Of a DNA stretch of 41,110 nucleotides, positions 24,135 to 32,621 are shown piece after piece (positions within the stretch are counted from its first letter, which is position 1; every line of letters starts with the position of its first letter). Source of the DNA: RUG11788 sp964578175. GTDB taxonomy: Bacteria; Bacillota_I; Bacilli_A; RF39; UBA660. The translations under genes were made by a program, and so were the position numbers. The DNA is taken from assembly GCA_964578175.1 (NCBI GenBank), contig CAZOBH010000010.1, forward strand, positions 1-41,110. The letters run 5' to 3'. A model generated the notes under the pieces. That model was not told the origin of the DNA and did no database searches. It saw only the letters and a list, made by a program, of their open reading frames with translations.

Positions 24135-24900
24135 ATACTTTTCTTGATTGAATTTCTGCTATTTTTTCTAAAACCTCTTTAGCATTAGTTTCACTTATTT
24201 CGTTATATCCTAATTCTTTTAAAGCTTGTACTTTAGCAGTATTTAATTCTTGGGTTCTCGATAATTTTTCTTCATTCTTATGTTCTATATCTTGAACGAA
24301 TCTCTTATGTGATTCAGCAATCTTAGATTTAGATGCTCCTCCATTATTATATAAAGTTAATCCAGAGAATAATATACTTTCAAATATAAATTGTTGCTCT
24401 TTATTAAAAGCAAATTCCATTGGATCAGTAAATCCCATAGACTTAGACATATAAGCTAATATATATTTAAGTTCAGGATTAGTAGCCATTGATTTTAAAT
24501 AATGATATAAATACAAGAATGCATTGTATGTTTCTTTAGTTTGATCATCTTGTAATTTTTCTTTTAATAAATTAATAATATCTCCTAATAACTCTTGTTC
24601 TTTTTTATTAAATCCTTTTAAGTCAGCAATAATTTCCATATCACTTAAATCTTTAACTCCAGCATTAAGTCTTGCTTCAACTTCAGTAATATAGTTATTA
24701 TCAATAATTATATTATCTAAATCGCTTTCTTCTTTTATATCTAATAAATTAATAAGTTTGGTTTCTTTTTCCTTAGGCCAATCATTTAGACTAGGTAATG
24801 CTAAATAGTTATATAACATTTGTCTAGATACTCCTAGATACTTAGCTAATCTAACTTTTGAAATTCCTAATTCATTCAAAATGTTTCCTAAATTTTTCAT
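24133..24900 (-). CDS. HTH-type transcriptional regulator, Cro/C1-like N-terminus
   Basis: 255 residues. The N-terminal helix-turn-helix (about residues 7-33) reads LGISKVRLAKYLGVSRQMLY, typical of XRE/C1 DNA-binding domains. A Trp-containing loop (NDWPKEKE) and a mostly helical remainder follow; residues 90-200 probably form an effector or dimerisation domain, and the last 45 residues a charged helix. No known ligand domain is recognised. GGAGGG lies upstream of the ATG. The promoter carries an inverted repeat over its -35, which suggests autoregulation. The divergent neighbour is the 29-residue miniprotein gene, a plausible second target (inference). Confidence 0.78.
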   Translation of the reverse strand: MKNLGNILNELGISKVRLAKYLGVSRQMLYNYLALPSLNDWPKEKETKLINLLDIKEESDLDNIIIDNNYITEVEARLNAGVKDLSDMEIIADLKGFNKKEQELLGDIINLLKEKLQDDQTKETYNAFLYLYHYLKSMATNPELKYILAYMSKSMGFTDPMEFAFNKEQQFIFESILFSGLTLYNNGGASKSKIAESHKRFVQDIEHKNEEKLSRTQELNTAKVQALKELGYNEISETNAKEVLEKIAEIQSRKV

Positions 24901-24926
24901 CTTATTATCTTACCCTCCATAATTTA

Positions 24927-24955
24927 ATTTTAATTTTTTTATTTTACAATGTCAA
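24927..24955 (-). promoter_or_regulatory. Promoter of the HTH regulator gene
   Basis: On the minus strand TTGACA (24950-24955), 17-nt spacer, TAAAAT (24927-24932). Confidence 0.82.
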
Positions 24956-24962
24956 GTGTAAA
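24943..24962. promoter_or_regulatory. Inverted repeat over the -35, possible operator
   Basis: TTTACA (24943-24948) - 8 nt - TGTAAA (24957-24962), enclosing the TTGACA box of the regulator promoter. A candidate self-regulation site. Confidence 0.5.
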
Positions 24963-25009
24963 GTAAAATATTCTTTTATTTCTTTAATAAGATGCTAATT
25001 CTCAATCTA

Positions 25010-25038
25010 TTTACAATTAGATATAAAAATAATATAAT
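25010..25038 (+). promoter_or_regulatory. Promoter of the 29-residue miniprotein gene
   Basis: TTTACA (25010-25015), 17-nt spacer, TATAAT (25033-25038). Confidence 0.8.
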
Positions 25039-25056
25039 TAAAAAAGAGGTGTTATT

Positions 25057-25146
25057 ATGAATAAAAAAGTAGTAAAAGGTATTACTGTATTTCTAGTTGT
25101 AGTTATGGTTTTATCAATGTTTGCATCATTATTTTGGTTCATTTAA
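25057..25146 (+). CDS. 29-residue single-pass membrane miniprotein, Prli42-like
   Basis: The frame begins MNKKVVKGITVFLVVVMVLS and ends in MFASLFWFI. A basic N-terminus of about 7 residues is followed by one hydrophobic helix. AGAGGTG lies 7 nt before ATG 25057, a good promoter stands upstream and a 12-bp terminator begins at the stop codon, so this is a complete transcription unit despite its size. Length, the N-K-K-V start and the single helix resemble Prli42, the membrane miniprotein that anchors the stressosome in Listeria and relatives. That assignment is a resemblance, not proof; a type I toxin or another small membrane regulator is an alternative. Confidence 0.7.
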   Translation: MNKKVVKGITVFLVVVMVLSMFASLFWFI

Positions 25147-25178
25147 AAAAATATCTTGTTATTTAAGATATTTTTTAT
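25146..25178. terminator. Bidirectional intrinsic terminator
   Basis: Twelve-bp stem (25146-25157, 25165-25176) with a 7-nt loop, flanked by A-rich sequence on the left and T-rich on the right. It ends the miniprotein transcript (+) and the converging membrane-protein transcript (-). Confidence 0.9.
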
Positions 25179-25741
25179 TTTTGTAAAAATGATAATGCAA
25201 ATTTAATAGCTACTAATAAAAAGAATAAATAAGCTACAAAATCTAAATCAAGTTTTAATATTAAATCAGATACTCCTATAGAACTACCATAACTTATATA
25301 ATCTAAATTTAAAATACTATAAAAGTAATAATATATAATAATATTTAGAAAACCTGTTACTCCTACCACTGAGTATGCAGTTTCATTTTCTTTATAAGAC
25401 ATAAACTTAGATGATAAATAGAATGTATAATAAATATATATAAATGCTATCACTAAATATATTAGAGAACTTAATAAGCATGAGTATGGATCAGATACAA
25501 GTCCATATAATATTCCATTTTCGGTATAGAAGTCTACTCCATCTTTAAAATAGTAAGTCATTACGATAAATGAAATAATATAAACGATTGACATAATTGC
25601 ATAGATAGTTATGTCTTTTATTTTATCATGGTTCTTTTTCTTTCTAGATTTTTTTACTAAGTTTTTAAGTAATAATAATGGCATTAAATAAAATATTGAA
25701 AAATAAACTACAAAAAACAAACTAAATTTAAGTACATCCAC
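25175..25741 (-). CDS. Unknown multi-pass membrane protein
   Basis: 188 residues from GTG 25741, with about five hydrophobic helices and a basic cytoplasmic loop (KNLVKKSRKKKNHDK) after the first. Not recognised. The frame opens at GTG 25750, but GGGTGA overlaps that codon and lies 5 nt before GTG 25741, the spacing used by other genes here, so the inner start is preferred. It converges on the miniprotein gene and shares its terminator, and is divergent from the FAD dehydrogenase. Confidence 0.65.
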   Translation of the reverse strand: MDVLKFSLFFVVYFSIFYLMPLLLLKNLVKKSRKKKNHDKIKDITIYAIMSIVYIISFIVMTYYFKDGVDFYTENGILYGLVSDPYSCLLSSLIYLVIAFIYIYYTFYLSSKFMSYKENETAYSVVGVTGFLNIIIYYYFYSILNLDYISYGSSIGVSDLILKLDLDFVAYLFFLLVAIKFALSFLQK

Positions 25742-25766
25742 ACTAATCACCCACTTCTCTACTATA

Positions 25767-25775
25767 ATTATAACA
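25767..25775 (-). promoter_or_regulatory. Extended -10 promoter of the membrane-protein gene
   Basis: On the minus strand TGT-TATAAT, 25 nt upstream of the start codon. No clear -35. Confidence 0.55.
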
Positions 25776-25806
25776 CTTTTTTATAGATTATCTATCTTTT
25801 TTAATA

Positions 25807-25812
25807 TATAAT
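25807..25812 (+). promoter_or_regulatory. Possible -10 box of the FAD dehydrogenase gene
   Basis: TATAAT 15 nt before ATG 25828. No TGn and no good -35, in an AT-rich stretch. Confidence 0.35.
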
Positions 25813-25827
25813 ATATATGGTGGTTTT

Positions 25828-27243
25828 ATGGAAAAATTATATGATGTAGTTATAGTAGGAGCTGGTCCTGCTGGACTTTTTGCAGCTTATGAATTAATAA
25901 CTAAAAATACTAAACTTAAAGTATTATTATTAGACAGAGGTAAATATGCGAACACTAGAATCTGCCCAATGAATAAATATGGTACTAATTGTAAGAATTG
26001 TAATCCTTGTCAAATATTAAGTGGTTATGGAGGAGCAGGAACATTTTCAGACGGTAAATTAAACTTTATTCCTAAACTTGGTAAAAGTGATTTATTTAAA
26101 TATATGACTGAAGATGAAGCATATAAAATAATAGATGATACAGAAAAAATATTTACTAAATTTGGAATGGATGCTGAAGTATACCCTTCTAACTTAGATA
26201 AAGCTGAAGAATATAAGAAAAAAATCGCTTTAACTGGTGCTAGACTTCTATTAATAAAACAAAAACATCTAGGTAGTGATCATTTACCTAAATATATTGA
26301 AGACTTAACAAAGTTTTTAGATAAAGCTGGAGTTGAACTACTAGATCAAGCTAATTGTACTGATATTAAATCAATTGAGAAAAATAAACATGAAATAACT
26401 ATTGAATATAAAGGTAAAGAAAAAGTAATAAATGCCAAAAATGTAATAGTTGCTCCTGGAAGAACTGGTGCTAAATGGGTTCAAGAACTTGCTGATAAAT
26501 ATAAAATACCTTATACTTCTCAATCAATAGAAATTGGTGTAAGAGTTGAAGTTAGAAAAGAAATCATGCAAGATATATGCTCTGTTATATATGATCCTAC
26601 TATATTTATTAAGACTAAGACTTATAGTGATGAAATTAGAACTTTCTGTACTAATCCTGGTGGATATGTTACTAAAGAAAACTATTATGGATATATATGT
26701 GTTAATGGTCATAGTTTAAAAGAAATTAAATCAAATAATTCTAACTTTGCGTTTATAACTAAAGTTAATTTAACAGAACCTGTAACAAATACAAGATTAT
26801 ATGGAGAATCAATTGCAAGAATTGCTAATGTTTTAGGAGATGGAAAACCTATTATTCAATCATTAAAAGATTTAAAAGATGGAAGAAGAAGCGAATGGCA
26901 TAGAATTAATAAAGGATTTATTACACCTACTCTAAAAGATTGTGTAGCAGGAGACTTAGCATTAGTACTACCTCATAGAATTATTACTAATATAATTGAA
27001 GGATTAGATAAATTAAACGAAATAATTCCAGGTGTAAATAACGGAGAAACATTATTATACGGACCTGAAATTAAATTCTTCTCTAACGAAATAGAAACTG
27101 ATGATAAATTTAAATTAAATGATTATGATGTATATTTTGTTGGTGATGGAGCTGGAAAAGCTGGTAATATAGTTACAGCAGCAGCAACAGCATTAATTGC
27201 TGCAAGAGATATTTTAAATAAAGAAAAAGGAACTAAGAAATAG
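25828..27243 (+). CDS. FAD-dependent dehydrogenase, COG2509-like
   Basis: 471 residues. The N-terminal FAD-binding motif VVIVGAGPAGLFAAYEL is preserved (GxGxxG within residues 8-25). A Cys cluster follows (CPMNKYGTNCKNCNPC), then LSGYGGAGTFSDGKLN, features of the uncharacterised FAD-dependent dehydrogenases of COG2509. A second conserved block, VGDGAGKAGNIVTAAATALI, lies at the C-terminus and closes the FAD site. The substrate is unknown for the family. Cytoplasmic. GGTGG lies 4 nt before ATG 25828. It is a single-gene unit ending in a bidirectional terminator against pheT. Confidence 0.82.
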   Translation: MEKLYDVVIVGAGPAGLFAAYELITKNTKLKVLLLDRGKYANTRICPMNKYGTNCKNCNPCQILSGYGGAGTFSDGKLNFIPKLGKSDLFKYMTEDEAYKIIDDTEKIFTKFGMDAEVYPSNLDKAEEYKKKIALTGARLLLIKQKHLGSDHLPKYIEDLTKFLDKAGVELLDQANCTDIKSIEKNKHEITIEYKGKEKVINAKNVIVAPGRTGAKWVQELADKYKIPYTSQSIEIGVRVEVRKEIMQDICSVIYDPTIFIKTKTYSDEIRTFCTNPGGYVTKENYYGYICVNGHSLKEIKSNNSNFAFITKVNLTEPVTNTRLYGESIARIANVLGDGKPIIQSLKDLKDGRRSEWHRINKGFITPTLKDCVAGDLALVLPHRIITNIIEGLDKLNEIIPGVNNGETLLYGPEIKFFSNEIETDDKFKLNDYDVYFVGDGAGKAGNIVTAAATALIAARDILNKEKGTKK

Positions 27244-27252
27244 TCCCTTTTT
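27224..27252. terminator. Bidirectional terminator between the FAD gene and pheT
   Basis: Stem 27224-27235 with 27241-27252 (one internal mismatch, 5-nt loop), A-rich on the left and T-rich on the right. It serves both converging genes. Confidence 0.8.
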
Positions 27253-27260
27253 TATTTTAA

Positions 27261-29636
27261 TTAATTATCTCTTACTTTTGCATTACATTTATTTTCTACT
27301 TCTTTAATAATCTTATTAAATACTTCCATTACTTCGTTTTCTTCTAAAGTTCGAGAAGGATCACTAAATGTTAATGTATATGCAATAGATTTTTTATTAT
27401 TATCAATATTTACTCCAACATATAAATCAAAGATATTATAATCAGTTAGAAGTCTTCCTCCTGATTGTTTAATTTGTTTAGATAAAACATCTGAATCTAC
27501 ATCTTTATCTATTATAAATGCTACATCTTTAACTATTTCTGGATATTTAGATGCTTCTTTATATTTAAGTGGTTTAGTTTGTTTTTCATATATCTTAGTT
27601 AATGATAATTCACATAAATATATATCATCTTTATTTAAAGAAGGGTGTATTCTACCAATGATACCTATTTCTTCTTTATCTAAAGTAATAACAGCACTTA
27701 TTCCAGGATGTAAATCAGATACTTCTTTTTGAACAAAATTATATCTATTTTTAAATCCTAGATAATCTAATATATTTTCTACTATTCCTTTTAATAAGTA
27801 AAAATCTACTTCTACATTTAAATGTTTCCATTCATTAGTAATATATTTACCTTTCATAAGAAAAGATGCTTTTAACTCTTCATTATAAGAACTATCATAA
27901 GTTTTTCCTATTTCATATATTAATACATCATCGATATGTCTTGCTTTATTATATAAATATGTATTAATTAATGAAGGTAACAAAGTTGTTCTAATAATTG
28001 ATTTATCAATACTCATAGGATTAGGTAATCTTAAAGATTCTTTATTATCATATTTAAATAGTTTTGCCATTTCTGGACTTACTAAAGTATATGTTTTAAC
28101 TTCATTTAATCCAAGACTTCTTAATCTCTTACTAACTGTTTTTCTAATAGCTACATCACCAACATATACTCCTCTTCTAGAAGGTACTTTTGGTAATGTA
28201 GATTTTAGATTTTGATATCCATAAAGTCTTCCAATTTCTTCAGCTATATCGTTAACATTAGGATCTATATCTAATCTTCTTGTAGGTATAGTTACAACAA
28301 AAGTATCTTTATCTAATTTATAATCAAAATCTAGTCTATTTAATTCAGTTTTTACATCTTCATCAGTTAATTCTAATCCTAGAAGTGTACTTACTTCTTC
28401 AGTTTTAAATTTAACTACTTTTGGTGTTTTATCGATCTTATCATATTTAACTGTACCTGATAATATTTCTGCATCAGCATATTTTTCTAATAAGTAACAT
28501 GCTCTTTCAATTGCCATATCAGTATATTCATATGATAATCCTTTTCCATATCTTATTGATGCTTCACTCTTTAAATTAAGTCTTGATGATGTATAACGAA
28601 TATTATATGAATCAAATATAGCGCTTTCAATTAATATATCTTTAGTGTCATTTTCTACTTCAGTATTTTCTCCACCCATTACTCCAGCAATACATACAGG
28701 TTTCTTTCCATCAGTAATTACGATATCTTTTGGATCTAATACTCTATCTTGACCATCTAAAGTTTTAATTTGCTCATTATCTTTTGCTTGACGAACTAGT
28801 ATTTTATCTCCTAGTTTATCTTTATCAAAGAAATGTAGAGGTTGGCCAAATTCTAACATAACATAATTAGATATATCTACTACATTATTAATTGGTCTCA
28901 TACCGGCCGAAATAAGCCTATTTTTGATGAAATCAGGTGAATCTTTAATAACTACACCTCTAGCCATTTTACATGTGTAATATGGGCATTTATCAGTTTC
29001 TACAGACAATTTAATATAATTTTCTACATTATCTTTAATTTCTTTATGCTTTATTTCAGGTAATTTAACTTCTTTATTTAAAATACAAGCTATTTCATAT
29101 GCAAAACCAATATGATAATAACAATCATTATTACGATGTTTATGTACATCAAGTTCATATGTAGTATCATCAGTTCCAAGATATAAATTAGCATCTGTTC
29201 CATTTTCTAAATCAGTATCAAGTTCTGTAATACCTTTAGCGTATGTTTCATCATTTTTTTCTTCAAGTCCTAATTCAAATAACGCACATAGCATTCCATT
29301 AGACTCTTCTCCCCTAATCTTACCAGCTTCAATTTTAAAATCTCCTGGTAATACACAACCTGGAAGAGCAACTAATACTTTTAAACCAACTCTAACATTA
29401 GGAGCACCGCATACAATTTGTACTTTTTTAGTTCCTATATCTACTTTACATATATGTAAATGATCACTATTAGGATGATTAACACACTCTAATACTTCAC
29501 CAATTACTAAATTATCTATATGATTACTATTAACTGCTTCAACATTAATTCCAGCCTTAGTTACTTTAACAGCTAATTCTTTTAAGTCTTCATCTTCTAT
29601 ATCTATATAGTCTTTAACCCAATTTAAACTAATCAT
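27261..29636 (-). CDS. pheT: Phenylalanine-tRNA ligase beta subunit
   Basis: Beta subunit of the alpha2-beta2 PheRS. 791 residues with the usual order: short N-terminal domain, tRNA-binding OB domain (about 40-150, with NHPNSDHLHICKVDIG), B3/B4 editing domain (about 210-385), B5 domain (about 400-475), a catalytic-like core, and the C-terminal anticodon-binding FDX-ACB domain (about 700-791, KYPEIVKDVAFIID). Length is typical. Its ATG shares an A with the pheS stop (TAATG), so translation is coupled. Regulated with pheS by the T-box leader. Confidence 0.97.
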   Translation of the reverse strand: MISLNWVKDYIDIEDEDLKELAVKVTKAGINVEAVNSNHIDNLVIGEVLECVNHPNSDHLHICKVDIGTKKVQIVCGAPNVRVGLKVLVALPGCVLPGDFKIEAGKIRGEESNGMLCALFELGLEEKNDETYAKGITELDTDLENGTDANLYLGTDDTTYELDVHKHRNNDCYYHIGFAYEIACILNKEVKLPEIKHKEIKDNVENYIKLSVETDKCPYYTCKMARGVVIKDSPDFIKNRLISAGMRPINNVVDISNYVMLEFGQPLHFFDKDKLGDKILVRQAKDNEQIKTLDGQDRVLDPKDIVITDGKKPVCIAGVMGGENTEVENDTKDILIESAIFDSYNIRYTSSRLNLKSEASIRYGKGLSYEYTDMAIERACYLLEKYADAEILSGTVKYDKIDKTPKVVKFKTEEVSTLLGLELTDEDVKTELNRLDFDYKLDKDTFVVTIPTRRLDIDPNVNDIAEEIGRLYGYQNLKSTLPKVPSRRGVYVGDVAIRKTVSKRLRSLGLNEVKTYTLVSPEMAKLFKYDNKESLRLPNPMSIDKSIIRTTLLPSLINTYLYNKARHIDDVLIYEIGKTYDSSYNEELKASFLMKGKYITNEWKHLNVEVDFYLLKGIVENILDYLGFKNRYNFVQKEVSDLHPGISAVITLDKEEIGIIGRIHPSLNKDDIYLCELSLTKIYEKQTKPLKYKEASKYPEIVKDVAFIIDKDVDSDVLSKQIKQSGGRLLTDYNIFDLYVGVNIDNNKKSIAYTLTFSDPSRTLEENEVMEVFNKIIKEVENKCNAKVRDN

Positions 29637-30676
29637 TATTTCACATCCTTTCTATCAAATGCTTTTAGTTCTCTTAAATCTGTTTGATAGAATGTTCTAA
29701 TATCATCAATTCCATACTTTAACATTGCACATCTTTCAGCACCAAATCCAAATGCAAATCCGTTCCAAACTTTTGGATCATATCCACTCATTCTAAGTAC
29801 ATTTGGATGAACCATTCCAGCACCAGCTATTGTTATCCATCCAGTTTGTTTACAAAGACTACAACCTTTTCCTTTACAATTAAAACATGAAATATCTAAT
29901 TCAACACTTGGTTCAGTAAATTGATAATAACTAGGTCTAAATCTTGTTTCAGTATCTTCTCCAAATAACTTTTTACAAATAATATCCATAGATCCTTTTA
30001 AATCAGATAAAGATATATCATGATCTACTAATAAACCTTCTACTTGCATAAATTGATGAGAATGAGTTGCATCATCTGGATCTCTTCTATAAGTTTTTCC
30101 TGGACATATCATTCTAACAGGAACTTCTCCTTTTTTCTCTTGCATAACTCTAGCTTGCATTCCACTAGTTTGACTTCTAAGCAATAAATCTTCATCTTTT
30201 ATGTAGAACGTATCTTGAGCATCTCTAGCAGGATGTCCCTTAGGTATATTTAAATATTCAAAGTTATATTTATCTTCTTCTACTTCTCTTCCTTCAACTA
30301 CATCATATCCCATAGACATAAATACTTCTTCAAACTCTTCAATTGTTTTTTCTAATATATTAGGAGCTCCCATAGGTATTTTAGTACTAGGAAGTGATAT
30401 ATCTATTCTTTCATTAGAAAGTTTATTATTTAATTCTTCTTCTTTAAACTTAGTCTCTAATTCATCAATCTTATTACTTAATTCATTTCTAAGTTCATTA
30501 GATACTTTTCCTACTTCTTTTTTCTCTTCTATTGAAAGATCTTTCATATTCTTTGTTAATTCAGTAATAATACCTTTTTTACCTAAATACTTAACTCTAA
30601 TATCACTTAATTCTTTAATATTTTTAACATTATCTAAATCTTTTAAATAGCTATCTCTTATTTCATCATTTTTCAT
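29636..30676 (-). CDS. pheS: Phenylalanine-tRNA ligase alpha subunit
   Basis: Catalytic class II subunit. The N-terminal coiled coil (about 1-90) is followed by the core: HPARDAQDTFYI, RSQTSGMQARVMQ, YRRDPDDATHSHQFMQVEG (motif 2 region), and MVHPNVLRMSGYD with GFAFGFGAERCAMLKYGI (motif 3). CFNCKGKGCSLCKQTGW, about residues 268-284, is a Cys-rich insertion seen in many Bacillota PheS proteins and may bind zinc. At 346 residues it is normal. AGGAGG precedes the ATG. Confidence 0.97.
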   Translation of the reverse strand: MKNDEIRDSYLKDLDNVKNIKELSDIRVKYLGKKGIITELTKNMKDLSIEEKKEVGKVSNELRNELSNKIDELETKFKEEELNNKLSNERIDISLPSTKIPMGAPNILEKTIEEFEEVFMSMGYDVVEGREVEEDKYNFEYLNIPKGHPARDAQDTFYIKDEDLLLRSQTSGMQARVMQEKKGEVPVRMICPGKTYRRDPDDATHSHQFMQVEGLLVDHDISLSDLKGSMDIICKKLFGEDTETRFRPSYYQFTEPSVELDISCFNCKGKGCSLCKQTGWITIAGAGMVHPNVLRMSGYDPKVWNGFAFGFGAERCAMLKYGIDDIRTFYQTDLRELKAFDRKDVK

Positions 30677-30682
30677 ATTATC

Positions 30683-30910
30683 CTCCTAAAACAAAAAACA
30701 CAGTAAAATCAAAGGACGATTTTTACCGTGTTACCACCTTAATTCATAGTATTAAACTATGCACTCAATTCTTAACGCGAATAACGATTAGCATTAACTA
30801 ATAAGCTATAGGGTGAATTCATAGTATTTATCTTTTATCATTACACCATATAGATAAATCTCTTTGAGATAAATATAATCTATTACTATTTCCTAATCAT
30901 TGCTTTTTCT
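30683..30910 (-). promoter_or_regulatory. T-box leader of pheST, specifier UUC (Phe)
   Basis: On the minus strand the leader contains the T-box core AAGGTGGTAACACGG (30726-30740). A terminator hairpin follows (arms 30718-30731 and 30698-30710) with a T run at 30693-30698. A Stem III-type hairpin CATAGT/ACTATG lies just before the core. The specifier UUC reads at 30815-30817 within TGAATTCACC, about 95 nt from the predicted transcript start. Uncharged tRNA-Phe would pair and prevent termination. Confidence 0.93.
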
Positions 30911-30916
30911 TTTAAT

Positions 30917-30944
30917 ATTATATCAAATTTATTATTAAAATCAA
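30917..30944 (-). promoter_or_regulatory. Promoter of the T-box leader
   Basis: On the minus strand TTGATT (30939-30944), 16-nt spacer ending in TGA, TATAAT (30917-30922). It begins 3 nt after the pilin-like gene. Confidence 0.8.
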
Positions 30945-30947
30945 TAA

Positions 30948-32039
30948 TTATCTTATATCTACAACAAATGGATGCTCTTGAGTTCCATTACCAGTACTAT
31001 TTATTGTAGTAGAAGAATCTAAATATATAACAAGTCTTGCTTCAGCAGCTTTTTCTTCATCTGCTCCTACTTTAATTCCATCTTTACCAACTGTAAAATG
31101 TTGAATATGAGAGTTATTAGCATAATTGGTTGTCCAAAAATTATTATAAGTTGCCATCCAGTTACCACTAACTGCTTTAGATACTTCATTATATTTAGCT
31201 TGAGTACCTTTACCATTTAAATCCAAATATGGAATATTACTAAATGTACAAGTTGTATTTGAATACATACATAAAGACGCTCCAAGATAATCATCTAAAC
31301 TAACTGTTCCAAACTTAGATAAAACACTTTTCTTTCTAATTTGATTTTTTATTAAATCATTAGCATAAACTTCTCCAGAAAAACTAGCTCCTCCTATATA
31401 GAACGTTCTTTCAGAAGTTTTACTTTGATAATCAATTTGATTATAATAATTATTTAAAGTGTTATATAAAAGAGAACTTGTCCATCTTTCTTCATCGGTG
31501 TTTCCACTATTACTTCCTTTATCAAACTTAGTTTTATCGCTATGTAAATCCATAAGTACTTTAGCGTCACCACCAGTATTTATAGAAATTATTCTACCAG
31601 TATAATTACCAACTTTAATATAATTTCTAGCACTTGCACCAACAAATCTATAAATACTTGGATTTTGTGGATCTACTTTTAAGTATCCTCCATCATTACC
31701 ATACAAATCCATATAATCCATTACAACATCTCTTATTTTGTATGATGAAGTTGAAAAATCAATATTTGTTTCATGTTCCATACAAGATGTATATATTTCA
31801 TATTCATCATTACAACTTAATATAGTATTTCCTGTATTATAGGTTCTAAAACATCTTTCCATAGCTTGTTCTGCAGTTGCACATTTATTTAAATATTCAA
31901 TTGTATCGTCAGCTATTGCCATTCTTTCATTATATTCACTACGCATAATACTAAGTAATAAATAAAGTATTAATACAACCATTATCATGATTCCATATAG
32001 CATAGTAGATATTGCAAACCCTCTATTATTCAATTTCAT
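30948..32039 (-). CDS. Pilin-like surface protein with type IV-type N-terminus
   Basis: 363 residues. The N-terminus MKLNNRGFAISTMLYGIMIM plus about 12 more hydrophobic residues looks like a prepilin leader: a short basic peptide, G7-F8 cleavage point, then one long hydrophobic helix. The usual Glu at mature position 5 is Thr. A Cys-containing helical stretch (about 45-90) and an Asn/Ser/Tyr-rich globular domain follow. AGGTGA lies 6 nt before the ATG. No prepilin peptidase or pilus assembly gene is in the window. Export and surface location are inferred from the N-terminus; a simple signal-anchored protein is the alternative. Confidence 0.7.
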   Translation of the reverse strand: MKLNNRGFAISTMLYGIMIMVVLILYLLLSIMRSEYNERMAIADDTIEYLNKCATAEQAMERCFRTYNTGNTILSCNDEYEIYTSCMEHETNIDFSTSSYKIRDVVMDYMDLYGNDGGYLKVDPQNPSIYRFVGASARNYIKVGNYTGRIISINTGGDAKVLMDLHSDKTKFDKGSNSGNTDEERWTSSLLYNTLNNYYNQIDYQSKTSERTFYIGGASFSGEVYANDLIKNQIRKKSVLSKFGTVSLDDYLGASLCMYSNTTCTFSNIPYLDLNGKGTQAKYNEVSKAVSGNWMATYNNFWTTNYANNSHIQHFTVGKDGIKVGADEEKAAEARLVIYLDSSTTINSTGNGTQEHPFVVDIR

Positions 32040-32057
32040 ACCTATTCACCTATTCTA

Positions 32058-32063
32058 ATTATA
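32058..32063 (-). promoter_or_regulatory. Possible -10 box of the pilin-like gene
   Basis: On the minus strand TATAAT within TTGTTATATAATT, in the 44-nt gap after rsmD. No good -35. Confidence 0.38.
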
Positions 32064-32083
32064 TAACAAGAAGTTAAATAATC

Positions 32084-32620
32084 CTACAGTTTTTCAATTA
32101 TTACAATAATTTTATTTCCATATTTACGTTCTTTAACTATCTTATAATTATTATGATCTATTAAATAATTATGATCCATTTCACATACTATTAAAGATCC
32201 TGTTTTTAATAAAGATTTCTCTTCTAATAAATCAATAATCTCATTATTAACTTCCATTTTATATGGCGGATCTAAAAAAACTATATCTAATTTTTTATCA
32301 ATTTTATCTAAAACTATATCATATCTTTCATTAAATACATAACATTTATCACTAATATTAAACTCATTAATTAGTTTTTTAATATTTTTAATACATATAT
32401 TATTTATATCATTAAAATAACAAAAACTTGCTCCATTACTTATTGATTCAAATCCTAGTGAACCAGTACCAGAAAAAAGATCCAAGCATATAGAACCTTT
32501 AATTTTATCCTGTAACATTGCAAACAATGATTCTCTTACTCTATCCATAGTAGGTCTAGTTCCTTCTACTTCATAACCATCTATTTTTCTTCCTTTTAAA
32601 GTACCACTAATAATCTTCAT
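32084..32620 (-). CDS. rsmD: 16S rRNA (guanine966-N2)-methyltransferase
   Basis: SAM-dependent enzyme that methylates G966 of 16S rRNA. 178 residues with N-terminal ISGTLKGRKI, TRPTMDRVRESLF, SAM motif I LDLFSGTGSLGFESISNGA, and catalytic motif IV FLDPPY. Length is typical. It starts 1 nt after the ylbF-like gene, whose end contains its AAGGAG ribosome binding site. The Bacillus ylbF-ylbG-ylbH(rsmD)-coaD order supports the identity; coaD and ylbG are absent here. Confidence 0.94.
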   Translation of the reverse strand: MKIISGTLKGRKIDGYEVEGTRPTMDRVRESLFAMLQDKIKGSICLDLFSGTGSLGFESISNGASFCYFNDINNICIKNIKKLINEFNISDKCYVFNERYDIVLDKIDKKLDIVFLDPPYKMEVNNEIIDLLEEKSLLKTGSLIVCEMDHNYLIDHNNYKIVKERKYGNKIIVIIEKL

Positions 32621-32621
32621 A

